DNA of 64,000 bases, taken from the NCBI GenBank assembly GCA_016713535.1, contig JADJOY010000001.1, positions 40,593 through 104,592 of the forward strand. The letters run 5' to 3'. The first letter of the stretch is position 1. Each line of letters opens with the position of its first letter. Below the pieces are notes generated by a model. That model worked only from the letters and a program-made list of their open reading frames with translations, was not told the origin of the DNA and did no database searches. Of the stretch, positions 1 through 8,002 are shown in pieces. The DNA is from JADJOY01 sp016713535 [NCBI: Deltaproteobacteria bacterium]. GTDB lineage: Bacteria; JADJOY01. Position numbers and translations under genes: made by a program.

Positions 1-42
1 CAACCCGTGGAGCGAACCCGCCGGTTCGCGATGCGCCCGTGA
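1..42 (+). CDS. 3' end of an upstream gene (partial)
   Basis: Reading from base 1 gives 13 codons and a TGA at 40-42 that overlaps the GTG start of the next gene in a GTGA arrangement. This four-base stop/start overlap recurs in the window at pilT/fkbM and the response-regulator/methyltransferase pair, which is the reason to suspect a real upstream gene. The fragment is too short to identify. Confidence 0.3.
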   Translation, partial: QPVERTRRFAMRP

Positions 43-653
43 GCCCCTTCCTGAGCCTTCTGCGTGCCAAGGTCGCCGAGCGTGGCTGGCTCGCGATCCT
101 CAAGTACGTGGTGCTGAATCCCGTCGAGATGGCGGCGCGGTGGATTCCGTACTCGCCGCTCAGGGTGCTGGTGGTGCGGGCGCTGGGCGCCGACGTGGAC
201 CTCTCCGTGCTGCTCTATCCGGTCGAGTTCCTGAACATCGACATCGGCAGCTTCCGCAACCTCGCGATCGGACCGTACTCCCACATCAACGCGAGGGTGA
301 TGATCGACCTGCGCGGTCCGGTGCGGATCGGCGAGCGGGTCAGCATCGGCGCCGGCGCCACGATCCTCTCCCACGAAGCTGCGCCGCCGCTCTCGCCGAT
401 GGTCGACTTCCTGCCCGAACGCGTGGACGGCGTCACCATCGAGCGTGGCGCCTACGTGGGCGCGGGCGCGATCGTGCTGTGCGGTGTGACGATCGGCGAG
501 ATGGCGGTCGTCGGGGCGGGCGCGGTGGTCACCAAGGACGTCCCCCCCTACGCGGTGGTGGCGGGAGTGCCGGCGCGCGTCATCGAGTGGCTCGACCCCG
601 CGACCAAGCGCTTCGTGCCCACGCCTCCCGCGCGCACGGGTCGCGCGGCCTGA
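39..653 (+). CDS. Left-handed beta-helix (hexapeptide repeat) acyltransferase
   Basis: This 204-residue protein probably transfers an acetyl or other acyl group from CoA (or ACP) to a sugar or small acceptor. From about residue 85 it shows hexapeptide periodicity (VRIGERVSIGAGATI, then GAYVGAGAIV, VTIGEMAVVGAGAVV) and ends in the family hallmark KDVPPYAVVAGVPARVI, which closes the trimeric beta-helix. An insertion between coils (HEAAPPLSPMVDFLP) carries the histidine expected for catalysis. The first 80 residues are a hydrophobic/basic extension seen in WcaF- and NodL-like enzymes acting on surface polysaccharides. The GTG start overlaps the upstream stop, so it is probably the last gene of an operon that begins outside the window. 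The acceptor cannot be read from the sequence. Confidence 0.8.
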   Translation: MSPFLSLLRAKVAERGWLAILKYVVLNPVEMAARWIPYSPLRVLVVRALGADVDLSVLLYPVEFLNIDIGSFRNLAIGPYSHINARVMIDLRGPVRIGERVSIGAGATILSHEAAPPLSPMVDFLPERVDGVTIERGAYVGAGAIVLCGVTIGEMAVVGAGAVVTKDVPPYAVVAGVPARVIEWLDPATKRFVPTPPARTGRAA

Positions 654-760
654 CGCAGGTCGCGCCCGCCGGCGCTCCGCGACCCGGCTCGCGTCGGCGC
701 GGCGCCCGCCGGCCCCCCGGAGGCGGTCCCTGCGAGGCCAGCGCGCCGTCTCTCGGCCCG

Positions 761-2242
761 TCACGAGGCGAGCAGTGGATTCGCGAGCGCGGCGGGCACG
801 TGCTCGGGTGCGCGTCTGCTGGCGCGGAACCCGTACGGCGTGTTGGTCACCAGCGAGACCATCTGCAGGAGGCCGTTTAACAGCGAGCGCGGCGGCGCGC
901 GTCGCACGATCCGAGCGAGGCGCCGCGGGTGGAAGTAGAAGCGCACGTAGCTCCACCGGATCAATGTCCCGAGCGGGTAGCCGTAGGCGCGCTCGTACCA
1001 CGACTCGGCGTTGTGGTAGTCGCTGGTCTCGGGCAGGGCCGCGAGCGCCGCGGCGTCGACGCGCTCGGCGAACTCGTGGAAGGGTGTGCCCTTCTGCGGC
1101 GAGGGCGTGAAGAAGTAGCCGAAGGTGAGGCGGCTTCCGAGCGCCAAGCGCACGGTGCTCTCGATCTCCTCGCGGGTCTCGGTGGGGAAGCCGAGCATGA
1201 AGAAGCCGCGCACCATCATGCCGCGGCGGTCGGCCTGCTCGATCGCCCACAGCGTCTTCGCGAGGTCGAGGTTCTTGTCGACGAGCTTCTGGATCCGCGG
1301 GCTGGCGCTCTCGATCGCCACCGAGAGCGAGTAGGTGCCGCCTTGGCGGAGCGCGTCGAGGACCGGCTCGTCGAGGATGTCGGCGCGCAGCCCGCCCGGG
1401 ATCGCGACGTGGACGCGGCCACCGTAGCGGCTCGCGAGCCCCGCCATGATCTTCTTCAGGCGCGGGCGGTGCAGGTTGAAGATGTCGTCGACGACGTGCA
1501 GCTCGTCGACGCCGAAGCGCTCGTGGAGCCAGTCGATCTCGCCGAGGACGTGCTCGGCGCTGCGGTGGCGGAACTTCTTGCCGAACACGTCGTGACAGTA
1601 ATTACACCGGTACGGACAGCCGCGCGAGGTGAAGAGGGACGCGTAGCGCCGCCCTTTGAGCATGCTGTTGATGTTGGTGAGGCGGGCGTAGCGGTCGAAG
1701 TCGATCAGGTCCCAGGCGGGGTAAGGCAGCGCGTCGAGGTCGGTGATCGTGTCCGTGCCGGCGGGGACGTGCACCGTGCCGTCGGCGCGGCGGTAACCGA
1801 GGCCGGGGAGATCGGTGCCCAGCTCGCCGCCGCCGAGGTGCCGCTCGAGCGCCGCCGGGAAGACCCGCTCGCCCTCGCCGTCGATCGCCCAGTCGAAGCG
1901 GGTGTGGCCGAGGATCTCCTCGATCCGCCGGTGCGGATGGGGGCCGCCGAGCACGGTGAGCGTCCGCGGGGCGTGCGCCTTGACCGCCTCCGCGATGGCG
2001 CGCGCGTTGGGCGCCTCGGCGTTGAGCGCCGAGACGCCGACCACGTCGTAGCGGTGGGCGGCGAGGTGCTGGTCGAGCCACCGCAGGTCGAGCCCCTCGG
2101 CGTCCATGTCGAGCGCCGTGATCGCGACCTCGCGCCCGAAGCGCTCGCGCAACACCGCGGCGATCTGCAGGACGCCGAGCGGCGGCCCGGCGATCTTGCT
2201 GATCAGCGACTGGCCTGGCTTGACGAGCAGCGCCCGGAACAC
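761..2242 (-). CDS. B12-binding domain radical SAM protein
   Basis: This 493-residue enzyme has a cobalamin-binding Rossmann domain at about residues 1-130 (LLVKPGQ, VVGVSALNAEAP, VLGGPHPH) followed by a radical SAM barrel with the cluster motif TSRGCPYRCNYCHD (CxxxCxxC). These enzymes use a 4Fe-4S cluster and S-adenosylmethionine for methylation or ring rearrangement at unactivated carbons; lipid, hopanoid and bacteriochlorophyll enzymes belong here. The frame stays open further upstream, but the GTG at 2242 is preferred: the preceding 44 codons are low-complexity Arg/Gly/Pro, a G-rich Shine-Dalgarno sits just before it, and VFRALLVKPG is the family's usual beginning. It is transcribed divergently from tmk, 122 bp away. 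The substrate is unknown. Confidence 0.8.
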   Translation of the reverse strand: MFRALLVKPGQSLISKIAGPPLGVLQIAAVLRERFGREVAITALDMDAEGLDLRWLDQHLAAHRYDVVGVSALNAEAPNARAIAEAVKAHAPRTLTVLGGPHPHRRIEEILGHTRFDWAIDGEGERVFPAALERHLGGGELGTDLPGLGYRRADGTVHVPAGTDTITDLDALPYPAWDLIDFDRYARLTNINSMLKGRRYASLFTSRGCPYRCNYCHDVFGKKFRHRSAEHVLGEIDWLHERFGVDELHVVDDIFNLHRPRLKKIMAGLASRYGGRVHVAIPGGLRADILDEPVLDALRQGGTYSLSVAIESASPRIQKLVDKNLDLAKTLWAIEQADRRGMMVRGFFMLGFPTETREEIESTVRLALGSRLTFGYFFTPSPQKGTPFHEFAERVDAAALAALPETSDYHNAESWYERAYGYPLGTLIRWSYVRFYFHPRRLARIVRRAPPRSLLNGLLQMVSLVTNTPYGFRASRRAPEHVPAALANPLLAS

Positions 2243-2364
2243 ACGTCCCCCCGGCGGCCATCGTAGCCGTGCCGGGCCGCCGGCGCGACCCCTCGGTCGG
2301 CCGCCCCGGTCCGGCGCCGACCCGTTGCGCGTCGCGGGTTTGCGGGCCATCCTCTCGTGCCGCC

Positions 2365-3048
2365 ATGAAACCACGCCGCCCCCTCTTCGTGTCGTTCGAG
2401 GGCGGCGAGGGCGCTGGCAAGACCACCCAGATCCGGCTCCTGGCCGAGCGCCTCCGAGCGCTCGGCTTCGCGGTGACCGAGACCCGCGAGCCCGGTGGCG
2501 GCGCCCTGGGACTGCCGATCCGCGGCCTGCTGCTCGACGCGAAGACCCGAGGACTCGACCCGATGGCCGAGCTGCTCTTGATCGAAGCCCAGCGCGCTCA
2601 ACACGTGCGCGACGTGATCCGGCCCGCGCTCGCGGCCGGGCACGTGGTGCTCACCGATCGCTACGTCGACTCCACCGCGGCGTACCAAGGGGGCGGCCGC
2701 CGGCTCGACGCCAGGCTGGTGAGGTCGCTCAACCGGCTCGCGACCGACGGCGTGATGCCCGATCTGACCTTGCTGCTCGACGTTCCGGTCGAGCGCGGTC
2801 TCGAGCGGGCGCGAGCCCGTACCGCGCGCACCGCGGGGGAGAAGGAGGGGCGCTTCGAGGCCGAGGCGCTCGCCTTCCACCGCCGGGTGCGGCGCGAGTT
2901 CCATCGCCTGGCGCGGACCGAGCCGCGCCGGTTCCGAGTGGTGCGCGCCGATCGCACGATCGACGCGGTCGCAGCCGAGGTGGCCGCCATCGTGGAGCCT
3001 CGTGTGACCCGCGAGGCGCGCCGCTCGACTCCGAGGAGACGCCCATGA
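2365..3048 (+). CDS. tmk: Thymidylate kinase
   Basis: Phosphorylates dTMP to dTDP with ATP in the cytoplasm, for DNA precursor supply. The 227-residue protein has the P-loop FEGGEGAGKTTQ near its N-terminus, the DR(Y/H) motif in TDRYVDSTAAYQG, and a LID region around RTAGEKEGRFE. The ATG at 2365 is chosen because the family consistently starts just before xxLFVSFEGGEG; upstream codons are not conserved-looking. Its TGA overlaps the ricT ATG (ATGA, 3045-3048), so the two are translationally coupled. In many bacteria tmk is followed by holB, then ricT; here holB is absent between them. Confidence 0.95.
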   Translation: MKPRRPLFVSFEGGEGAGKTTQIRLLAERLRALGFAVTETREPGGGALGLPIRGLLLDAKTRGLDPMAELLLIEAQRAQHVRDVIRPALAAGHVVLTDRYVDSTAAYQGGGRRLDARLVRSLNRLATDGVMPDLTLLLDVPVERGLERARARTARTAGEKEGRFEAEALAFHRRVRREFHRLARTEPRRFRVVRADRTIDAVAAEVAAIVEPRVTREARRSTPRRRP

Positions 3049-4220
3049 GTGGCTGCGCCACCGGCTGCGGCACGTGCGGAGTGCGCTTGCATCACGCGAG
3101 CAAGCTCCTCCACGCCGAGACCGGCGACATCGAGGTCAAGCACGGCGATCGGGTGGTGATCCAGCTCGATCGGGGTCAGACGCTGGCGCGGGTGGTCGCC
3201 CCCAGCACGAGCCCAAGAACAAGGTCCCGCTGGCGCGCCTGCTGCGCAAGGCGCGCGACGAGGATCTCGCCCGCGAGCAGCGCAACGAGCAGCGCGCAGG
3301 CCGCGGTGCGGCTCGCCGAGCAGAAGCTTCGTCGGCGGCGCATCGACGTACGGCTGGTTCGCGCCGAGTACATGCTCGACGGCAGCCGGGTCGAGATCTA
3401 CTACCTCGCCGAGGAGCGGCACGTCCCTGGTGACATCGCCCACGAGCTCTCGGTCGAGCTCAAGGCCGAGGTCGAGCTCAAGCCGCTCGGCCCACGCGAC
3501 CGGGTGAAGATGCACGGCGCCGTGGGCGTGTGCGGGCGCGAGACGTGCTGCTCGAGTTGGATGGAGGACTTCCATCCGGTCTCGGTGAAGATGGCCAAGC
3601 TCCAGGACTTCTCCCTCAACGACAGCCGGCTGATGGGGATCTGTGGTCGGCTCAAGTGCTGCCTCGCCTACGAGAACGCCCACTACGACGTGGTCAAGCG
3701 CGAGATGCCGAAGGTGGGCGCCTTCATCGACACCGAGCAGGGCGAGGCGCGAGTGTGGGCACATCACGTGCTCAAGCGCTCGATCGCGGTGCGCCTCGAG
3801 GACGGCACCCAGATCGAGCTGCCGATCCCCGAGGGCGGCTTTCCGCGCGGACGTCGCTCGCCCGGCCAGGGACGTGCGGCCACGCCGGTCGCGGCGCAGC
3901 CGAGCGCCGCGGTCGCGCCCGAGGAACGTCCCGCGGTCGCCGTGCCACCGGCGCCACCACCGGCGACGATCGAAGCCCCCGAGGCGGCAGAGGCGGGGGA
4001 GCTCGACGACGGCGTCGGCGAGGACGGCGTGCTCGAGGCGGGCGCCGCGGAGGGCCAGGGCGGTCAGCCCGGCGCCGCCCCGGGCGGGGAGCGCCGCCGT
4101 CGCCGTCGCCGTCGCCGCCGGGGCGGCGGAGGCGGTGGTGCTCCACAAGGCGGCGGCGGAGCGCCGGGCACGGGAGGCGGCGACGCCCCGAGCGGTGGCG
4201 GCGGAGCGCCACCCGCCTGA
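3045..4220 (+). CDS. ricT: PSP1-domain protein RicT (YaaT), with a compensated double frameshift
   Basis: RicT/YaaT is the PSP1-domain component that, in Bacillus, joins the RicAFT complex stimulating RNase Y; it binds an iron-sulfur cluster. Seen here: an N-terminal cysteine cluster (GCATGCGTCG), the PSP1 core and the diagnostic cysteine pairs CGRETCCSSW and CGRLKCCLAYE. Between about 3203 and 3299 the conserved protein sequence (HEPKNKVPLARLLRKARDED) lies in the -1 frame. One C is missing from the C5 run at 3199-3203 and one extra G restores the frame near 3299, so about 32 residues are garbled in the literal translation. The C-terminal 110 residues are an Ala/Pro-rich tail ending in ten consecutive arginines followed by Gly-rich sequence, an RNA-binding-like extension. 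It sits 96 bp upstream of metG. Confidence 0.85.
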   Translation: MSGCATGCGTCGVRLHHASKLLHAETGDIEVKHGDRVVIQLDRGQTLARVVAPSTSPRTRSRWRACCARRATRISPASSATSSAQAAVRLAEQKLRRRRIDVRLVRAEYMLDGSRVEIYYLAEERHVPGDIAHELSVELKAEVELKPLGPRDRVKMHGAVGVCGRETCCSSWMEDFHPVSVKMAKLQDFSLNDSRLMGICGRLKCCLAYENAHYDVVKREMPKVGAFIDTEQGEARVWAHHVLKRSIAVRLEDGTQIELPIPEGGFPRGRRSPGQGRAATPVAAQPSAAVAPEERPAVAVPPAPPPATIEAPEAAEAGELDDGVGEDGVLEAGAAEGQGGQPGAAPGGERRRRRRRRRRGGGGGGAPQGGGGAPGTGGGDAPSGGGGAPPA

Positions 4221-4316
4221 CACCGCGCGCACCCCGCGGCGCGAATCGCGGCCGAGCGAGCACGACGCCGCCCGCCACATCGCGACCGCCTCTCATCACC
4301 TCCCTCCGGATCGACC

Positions 4317-6506
4317 ATGACCGAGCCCAGTCCCAAGCGCACGCTCCTCACGTGCGCGCTGCCTTACGCCAACGGTGACATCCACCTCGGCCACATGGTC
4401 GAGCACGTGCTCGCCGACATCCACGTCCGCTTCCTGCGCATGACCGGCGCGGAGGTGGTGTTCCTGTGTGCGAGCGACGCCCACGGCAGTCCGATCGAGC
4501 TCAAGGCGCGGGAGCTCGGGCAAGATCCTGCCGACATGGTGGCGCGCTACAACCGCGCGCATCACGCCGACCTCGAGCGCTTCGGCGTCCACTACGACGA
4601 GTTCTACACGACCCACTCCGAGGAGACCCGCAAGCACTCGTACGCGATCTTCGAGGGCGCGCGGGCCGGCGGGCTCATCTATACCCAGGACGTCGAGGGC
4701 TTCTTCTCCGAGGTCGACCAGCGCTTCCTGCCCGATCGCTGGATCCGTGGGACCTGTCCGCGCTGCGGCGCGCTCGACCAGTACGGCGACTCGTGCGAGG
4801 TGTGCGGCTCGACGTACCGGCCCACCGATCTCCTCGATCCGCGCTCGGCCATCAGCGGTGACGAGCCGGTGCTCAGGACCTCGAAGCACTACTTCCTGCG
4901 GATCTCGGACCGCCAGGAGTTCCTGCGCGGATGGGTGAACACCCCCGAGCACATGCCGGCCGCCACCCGTGGCTTCGTGAACGAGTGGCTGGAGGCGGGC
5001 TTGCGCGACTGGGACATCAGCCGCGACGCGCCCTACTTCGGCTTCCTCATCCCGGGGGAGACCGACAAGTACTTCTACGTGTGGCTGGACGCGCCGGTGG
5101 GTTACATCGGCACCACCGAGAAGTGGTGCAACGACCACGGTCGGCGCGTCGAGGACTACTGGCGGAGCGCGGACACGCGCATCGTGCACGTCATCGGCAA
5201 GGACATCGTGCCGTTCCACACGCTCTTCTGGCCGGCGATGCTCGACGCCGCGGGCTACAACCTGCCGTCGCGGGTCCAGGTGCACGGCTTCCTGACCGTG
5301 AACGGCGAGAAGATGTCGAAGAGCCGCGGCACCTTCATCAACGCGCGCGTGTTCGCCGAGCACGTCGATCCCCAGTATCTGCGCTTCTACTTCGCCTCCA
5401 AGCTGCGCTCCGAGCCCGACGACCTCGACATGCACCTCGGCACCTGGGGCGATCCCGACGATCCGGCCAGCCTGGATGCGTCGAAGTCGGAGCTGGTCGA
5501 GCGCGTCAACGCCGAGCTGGTCAACAAGATCGCGAACCTCGCGAGCCGCGTGATCAAGTTCGTGCGCGAGAAGCTCGACGGGCGGGTAGGCGCGCTGCCC
5601 CCCGAGAGCGCCGAGGTCGCGCGCCGCTTCGAGAGCTCGACCAAGCCCGCGATCGCCGCCGCGTACGCCTCCTTCGACCTCGCGACGGCGCTGCGCGGCG
5701 TCGTCGAGGTGAGCGAGGCCGGGAATGCCTACCTGCAGGGTGCGGCGCCGTGGAAGCTCGCGGCGACCGAGCCGGAACGGGCACGCTCGATCGCGGCGCT
5801 GGGTGCCAGCTACGTGGCGGTGATCGCCGGGCTCGTGAAGCCGGTGGTGCCGGAGTGGGCGGCACGCGTCGAGCGCGCGCTGGGAGTCGAGCCGCTCGCG
5901 TGGGACGCGATCGGGTTCCACTTCGAGAACCGTCCGCTCGGTGATCCCGCCGCCGACATCCGCATCGACCGCATGGACCCCGAGAAGGTGAAGAGCGTGG
6001 TGCTCGCGAGCCGCGCGGGGCTGGAGCGAAAGGGTGCTCCGACCTCGACGGCGAAGGCCGCGGCCACCCCGAGCCCGAAGACCAAGGAGCGCGCGATGGA
6101 GACCGAGAAGTCCACCGAGGCAGCCGGCGGCGAGGCCGCGCGGGTCGCGCCGCTCGTCGACGCCGAGATCACCATCGACGAGTTCAGCAAGGTCGACCTG
6201 CGGGTGGGTCTGGTGAAGAATGCGTCGCTGGTGGAGGGCGCGGACAAGCTGCTGCGCCTCGAGATCGACCTCGGCGAGGGGCGGCTGCGCAACATCTTCG
6301 CCGGCATCCGCAAGCACTACGCACCCGAGACGCTGGTGGGCCGCCGCGTCGTTGTGGTCGCCAACCTCGCGCCGCGCAAGATGAAGTGGGGTGTGAGCGA
6401 GGGCATGGTCCTCGCCGCCACCGACCTCGCGAGCCCCAAGGGCGCCGAGCGCGTGCTGGTCCTCGAGGTCGACGGCGAGCCGGCCACGGGCAGCACCATC
6501 AAGTAG
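4317..6506 (+). CDS. metG: Methionyl-tRNA synthetase with C-terminal tRNA-binding domain
   Basis: Charges tRNA-Met with methionine in the cytoplasm. The 729-residue protein carries the class I signatures HLGH (residues 23-26) and KMSKS (about 332-336). A zinc knuckle, CPRC...CEVC, lies in the connective peptide. The anticodon-binding helical domain follows, then a charged Lys/Thr/Glu linker (about residues 565-610) and a Trbp111/EMAP-like OB-fold ([11 protein letters not shown] ... [14 protein letters not shown]) that increases tRNA affinity and supports dimerisation. Length and domain order are typical of the E. coli-type enzyme. It follows ricT in the same direction and is closed by a strong GC hairpin. 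Confidence 0.97.
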   Translation: MTEPSPKRTLLTCALPYANGDIHLGHMVEHVLADIHVRFLRMTGAEVVFLCASDAHGSPIELKARELGQDPADMVARYNRAHHADLERFGVHYDEFYTTHSEETRKHSYAIFEGARAGGLIYTQDVEGFFSEVDQRFLPDRWIRGTCPRCGALDQYGDSCEVCGSTYRPTDLLDPRSAISGDEPVLRTSKHYFLRISDRQEFLRGWVNTPEHMPAATRGFVNEWLEAGLRDWDISRDAPYFGFLIPGETDKYFYVWLDAPVGYIGTTEKWCNDHGRRVEDYWRSADTRIVHVIGKDIVPFHTLFWPAMLDAAGYNLPSRVQVHGFLTVNGEKMSKSRGTFINARVFAEHVDPQYLRFYFASKLRSEPDDLDMHLGTWGDPDDPASLDASKSELVERVNAELVNKIANLASRVIKFVREKLDGRVGALPPESAEVARRFESSTKPAIAAAYASFDLATALRGVVEVSEAGNAYLQGAAPWKLAATEPERARSIAALGASYVAVIAGLVKPVVPEWAARVERALGVEPLAWDAIGFHFENRPLGDPAADIRIDRMDPEKVKSVVLASRAGLERKGAPTSTAKAAATPSPKTKERAMETEKSTEAAGGEAARVAPLVDAEITIDEFSKVDLRVGLVKNASLVEGADKLLRLEIDLGEGRLRNIFAGIRKHYAPETLVGRRVVVVANLAPRKMKWGVSEGMVLAATDLASPKGAERVLVLEVDGEPATGSTIK

Positions 6507-6549
6507 CCGGCGGGCGAGCCGGGGCGTCCCACCGAGCTCGCCCGCCGGC
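6506..6549 (+). terminator. GC-rich hairpin after metG
   Basis: A perfect 13-bp stem (GCCGGCGGGCGAG at 6506-6518 with its complement at 6537-6549) begins inside the metG stop codon. No T-tract follows, so it is a terminator-like stem that may need Rho or act as an mRNA 3' barrier. Confidence 0.55.
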
Positions 6550-6695
6550 GCCTCGTCGGCGCGGGCAACTCCGCGCTTGAAAATAGTTCCACCGTGCCTC
6601 GATTTCGTCGACCGGAGCGGGAAAACGCTAGCGGATCGCGACGACCCCCGAGGGCCTCGTTCTTGCTGCTACGTGTGGCACGAAGGAGGACGGAC

Positions 6696-6950
6696 ATGAA
6701 CGACTTCTCGAAGACGATTCGGCTGACGGCGGTGGGCGCCGCGAGCGTCGCGCTCATCGCACTCGGCGCAGGGTGCCCGCGGCACGTTGCATCGGACACC
6801 GGTTCCACGGTCGACCACGCGGTGACCGGCGCGGCCAACGCCGCCGGCACCGCCATCGACACCGCCGGACAGGCGGCGAAGGACGTCGGCCACACGGCCG
6901 GGCACGCGGCGAGCGACGTGGGCGACGGGGTGCAGCGCGCGGTTCCCTGA
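6696..6950 (+). CDS. Small alanine-rich lipoprotein
   Basis: This 84-residue protein starts at the ATG after a strong GAAGGAGGA ribosome-binding site (6682-6690). Residues 1-27 form a lipoprotein signal peptide ending in LIALGAGC, so the mature protein probably starts at a lipidated Cys27 in the outer or inner membrane. The mature part is Ala/Gly/Asp/His-rich with a loose 11-residue rhythm (AANAAGTAIDTAGQAAKDVG), suggesting a long amphipathic helix as in entericidin-like or YtxH-like small envelope proteins. A weak promoter-like TTGAAA lies near 6578. No family can be assigned firmly. Confidence 0.6.
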   Translation: MNDFSKTIRLTAVGAASVALIALGAGCPRHVASDTGSTVDHAVTGAANAAGTAIDTAGQAAKDVGHTAGHAASDVGDGVQRAVP

Positions 6951-7284
6951 TCCCCTGGCGGTGGGCGCCGGCTCGTTCGGCTCTCCGCTCGCGTCCGCCC
7001 GCCCGCGCACCGATCGGCACCTCGCTGGTCGACGGCGGCCTCCGCTCCGGCGGGGCCGCCGTTCTCTCGCTGGCGACGTGACGGCGGGCTCTCGCTGCGC
7101 CCCGACGCCGGTGGTGTTCCTCCACATGGACCGCGCGTCGAGCTGGGTGACGACCCGCTTCCGCCGCCGCCGCGACGAGCCGGCCGAGCTGCCCTTCGGC
7201 GAGCCGAGCCCGAGCGCCACGCGGGGATCCCGCCGCCGTCCCGTCGCGACGACACTCCCCGCGCAGCCGTGCTAGACGGGGCGC
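6951..7284. other. Intergenic stretch, no feature recognised
   Basis: Between the small lipoprotein and the next membrane protein there are 334 bases of codon-like GC-rich sequence without a convincing start, motif, hairpin with T-tract or repeat. Open frames exist on both strands but have the arginine/proline-rich composition of non-coding high-GC DNA. Confidence 0.5.
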
Positions 7285-7995
7285 ATGGGGGAGAACCCGT
7301 ACCGCGTACCCGAGGCGGCGCTCAGCGAGCCCGCGCGTCCAGGCGTGCTCCCGAGCCGCGGCGAGTTCGGCTCCGAGAGCGGTTCGGCGCTCACCATCGG
7401 AGCCCGGCGCAACTTCACGGGCGAGTGGATCTCCGCCAACCGATTCCCGTCGCTCGCGAGCTCGCTGCTGTGGAGCGTGCCGATCATCGTGCTCGGTACG
7501 GCGAGCCTGATGAGGCCGGACGGCGACAACTTGTTGTTGGTGGTGCTGGTGTGGCCGATCGCGGTCTCGATCGGGGTCATCCTCTTCGCGCCGGTGCGGT
7601 GGTCGGGCTTTCCTCCACTCGAGCCTCCGAAGCACCCGTGCACGCCGGTCGAGTTCTCCTTCGAGCCACGCCTTCCTGGCAGCCGCGACGAGCTCCGGGA
7701 CAAGGCCGACGACGTCGGCTTCGTGTGGACCGAGGGCGACTTCCTCGCCTACGAGGGCGATCGGGTCGCGTTCCGCGTCCACCGTAAGGACCTGGCGAGC
7801 CTCGGTGACGCGTGGACGCTCAACGGCTTGTTCGGAGCGTGGAGCCCGGAGATCGAGATCGGGCTCGCCGTGCCGCTCGCCGCGCGTCGCAAGATCCGGC
7901 TCGTGCGCCGCGATCGGCTTCGCACGCCCGCCCAGTTCTTCCGCAACCGCCGGCTGCGGCGCGAGCTCCGCGCCTGGTTCGGCGTGGCGCGCTAG
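7285..7995 (+). CDS. Uncharacterised two-TM membrane protein
   Basis: A 236-residue protein without a recognised family. Residues 1-50 are polar, followed by two adjacent hydrophobic segments (SSLLWSVPIIVLGTASLM and LLLVVLVWPIAVSIGVILF) forming a membrane hairpin. A soluble C-terminal domain of about 120 residues follows, with alternating charged and hydrophobic strands (GFVWTEGDFLAYEGDRVAFR), perhaps a small beta-domain resembling PH-like or YcxB-like folds. It ends seven bases before the convergent DNA ligase gene. The ATG at 7285 is the first in-frame start. Function unknown. Confidence 0.6.
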   Translation: MGENPYRVPEAALSEPARPGVLPSRGEFGSESGSALTIGARRNFTGEWISANRFPSLASSLLWSVPIIVLGTASLMRPDGDNLLLVVLVWPIAVSIGVILFAPVRWSGFPPLEPPKHPCTPVEFSFEPRLPGSRDELRDKADDVGFVWTEGDFLAYEGDRVAFRVHRKDLASLGDAWTLNGLFGAWSPEIEIGLAVPLAARRKIRLVRRDRLRTPAQFFRNRRLRRELRAWFGVAR

Positions 7996-8002
7996 CGGGC
8001 GC

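Noticed and set aside
3045-4220. Programmed frameshifting in ricT
   Set aside because: The two shifts are opposite, lie at a C5 run and a GG, and no slippery heptamer or downstream stimulator is seen; similar indels in other genes argue for sequence error.
4296-6317. Very long open frame on the minus strand opposite metG, and similar ones opposite other genes
   Set aside because: High GC leaves antisense frames open; the translation is Arg/Ala/Gly-rich without any recognisable family, and the sense gene is certain.
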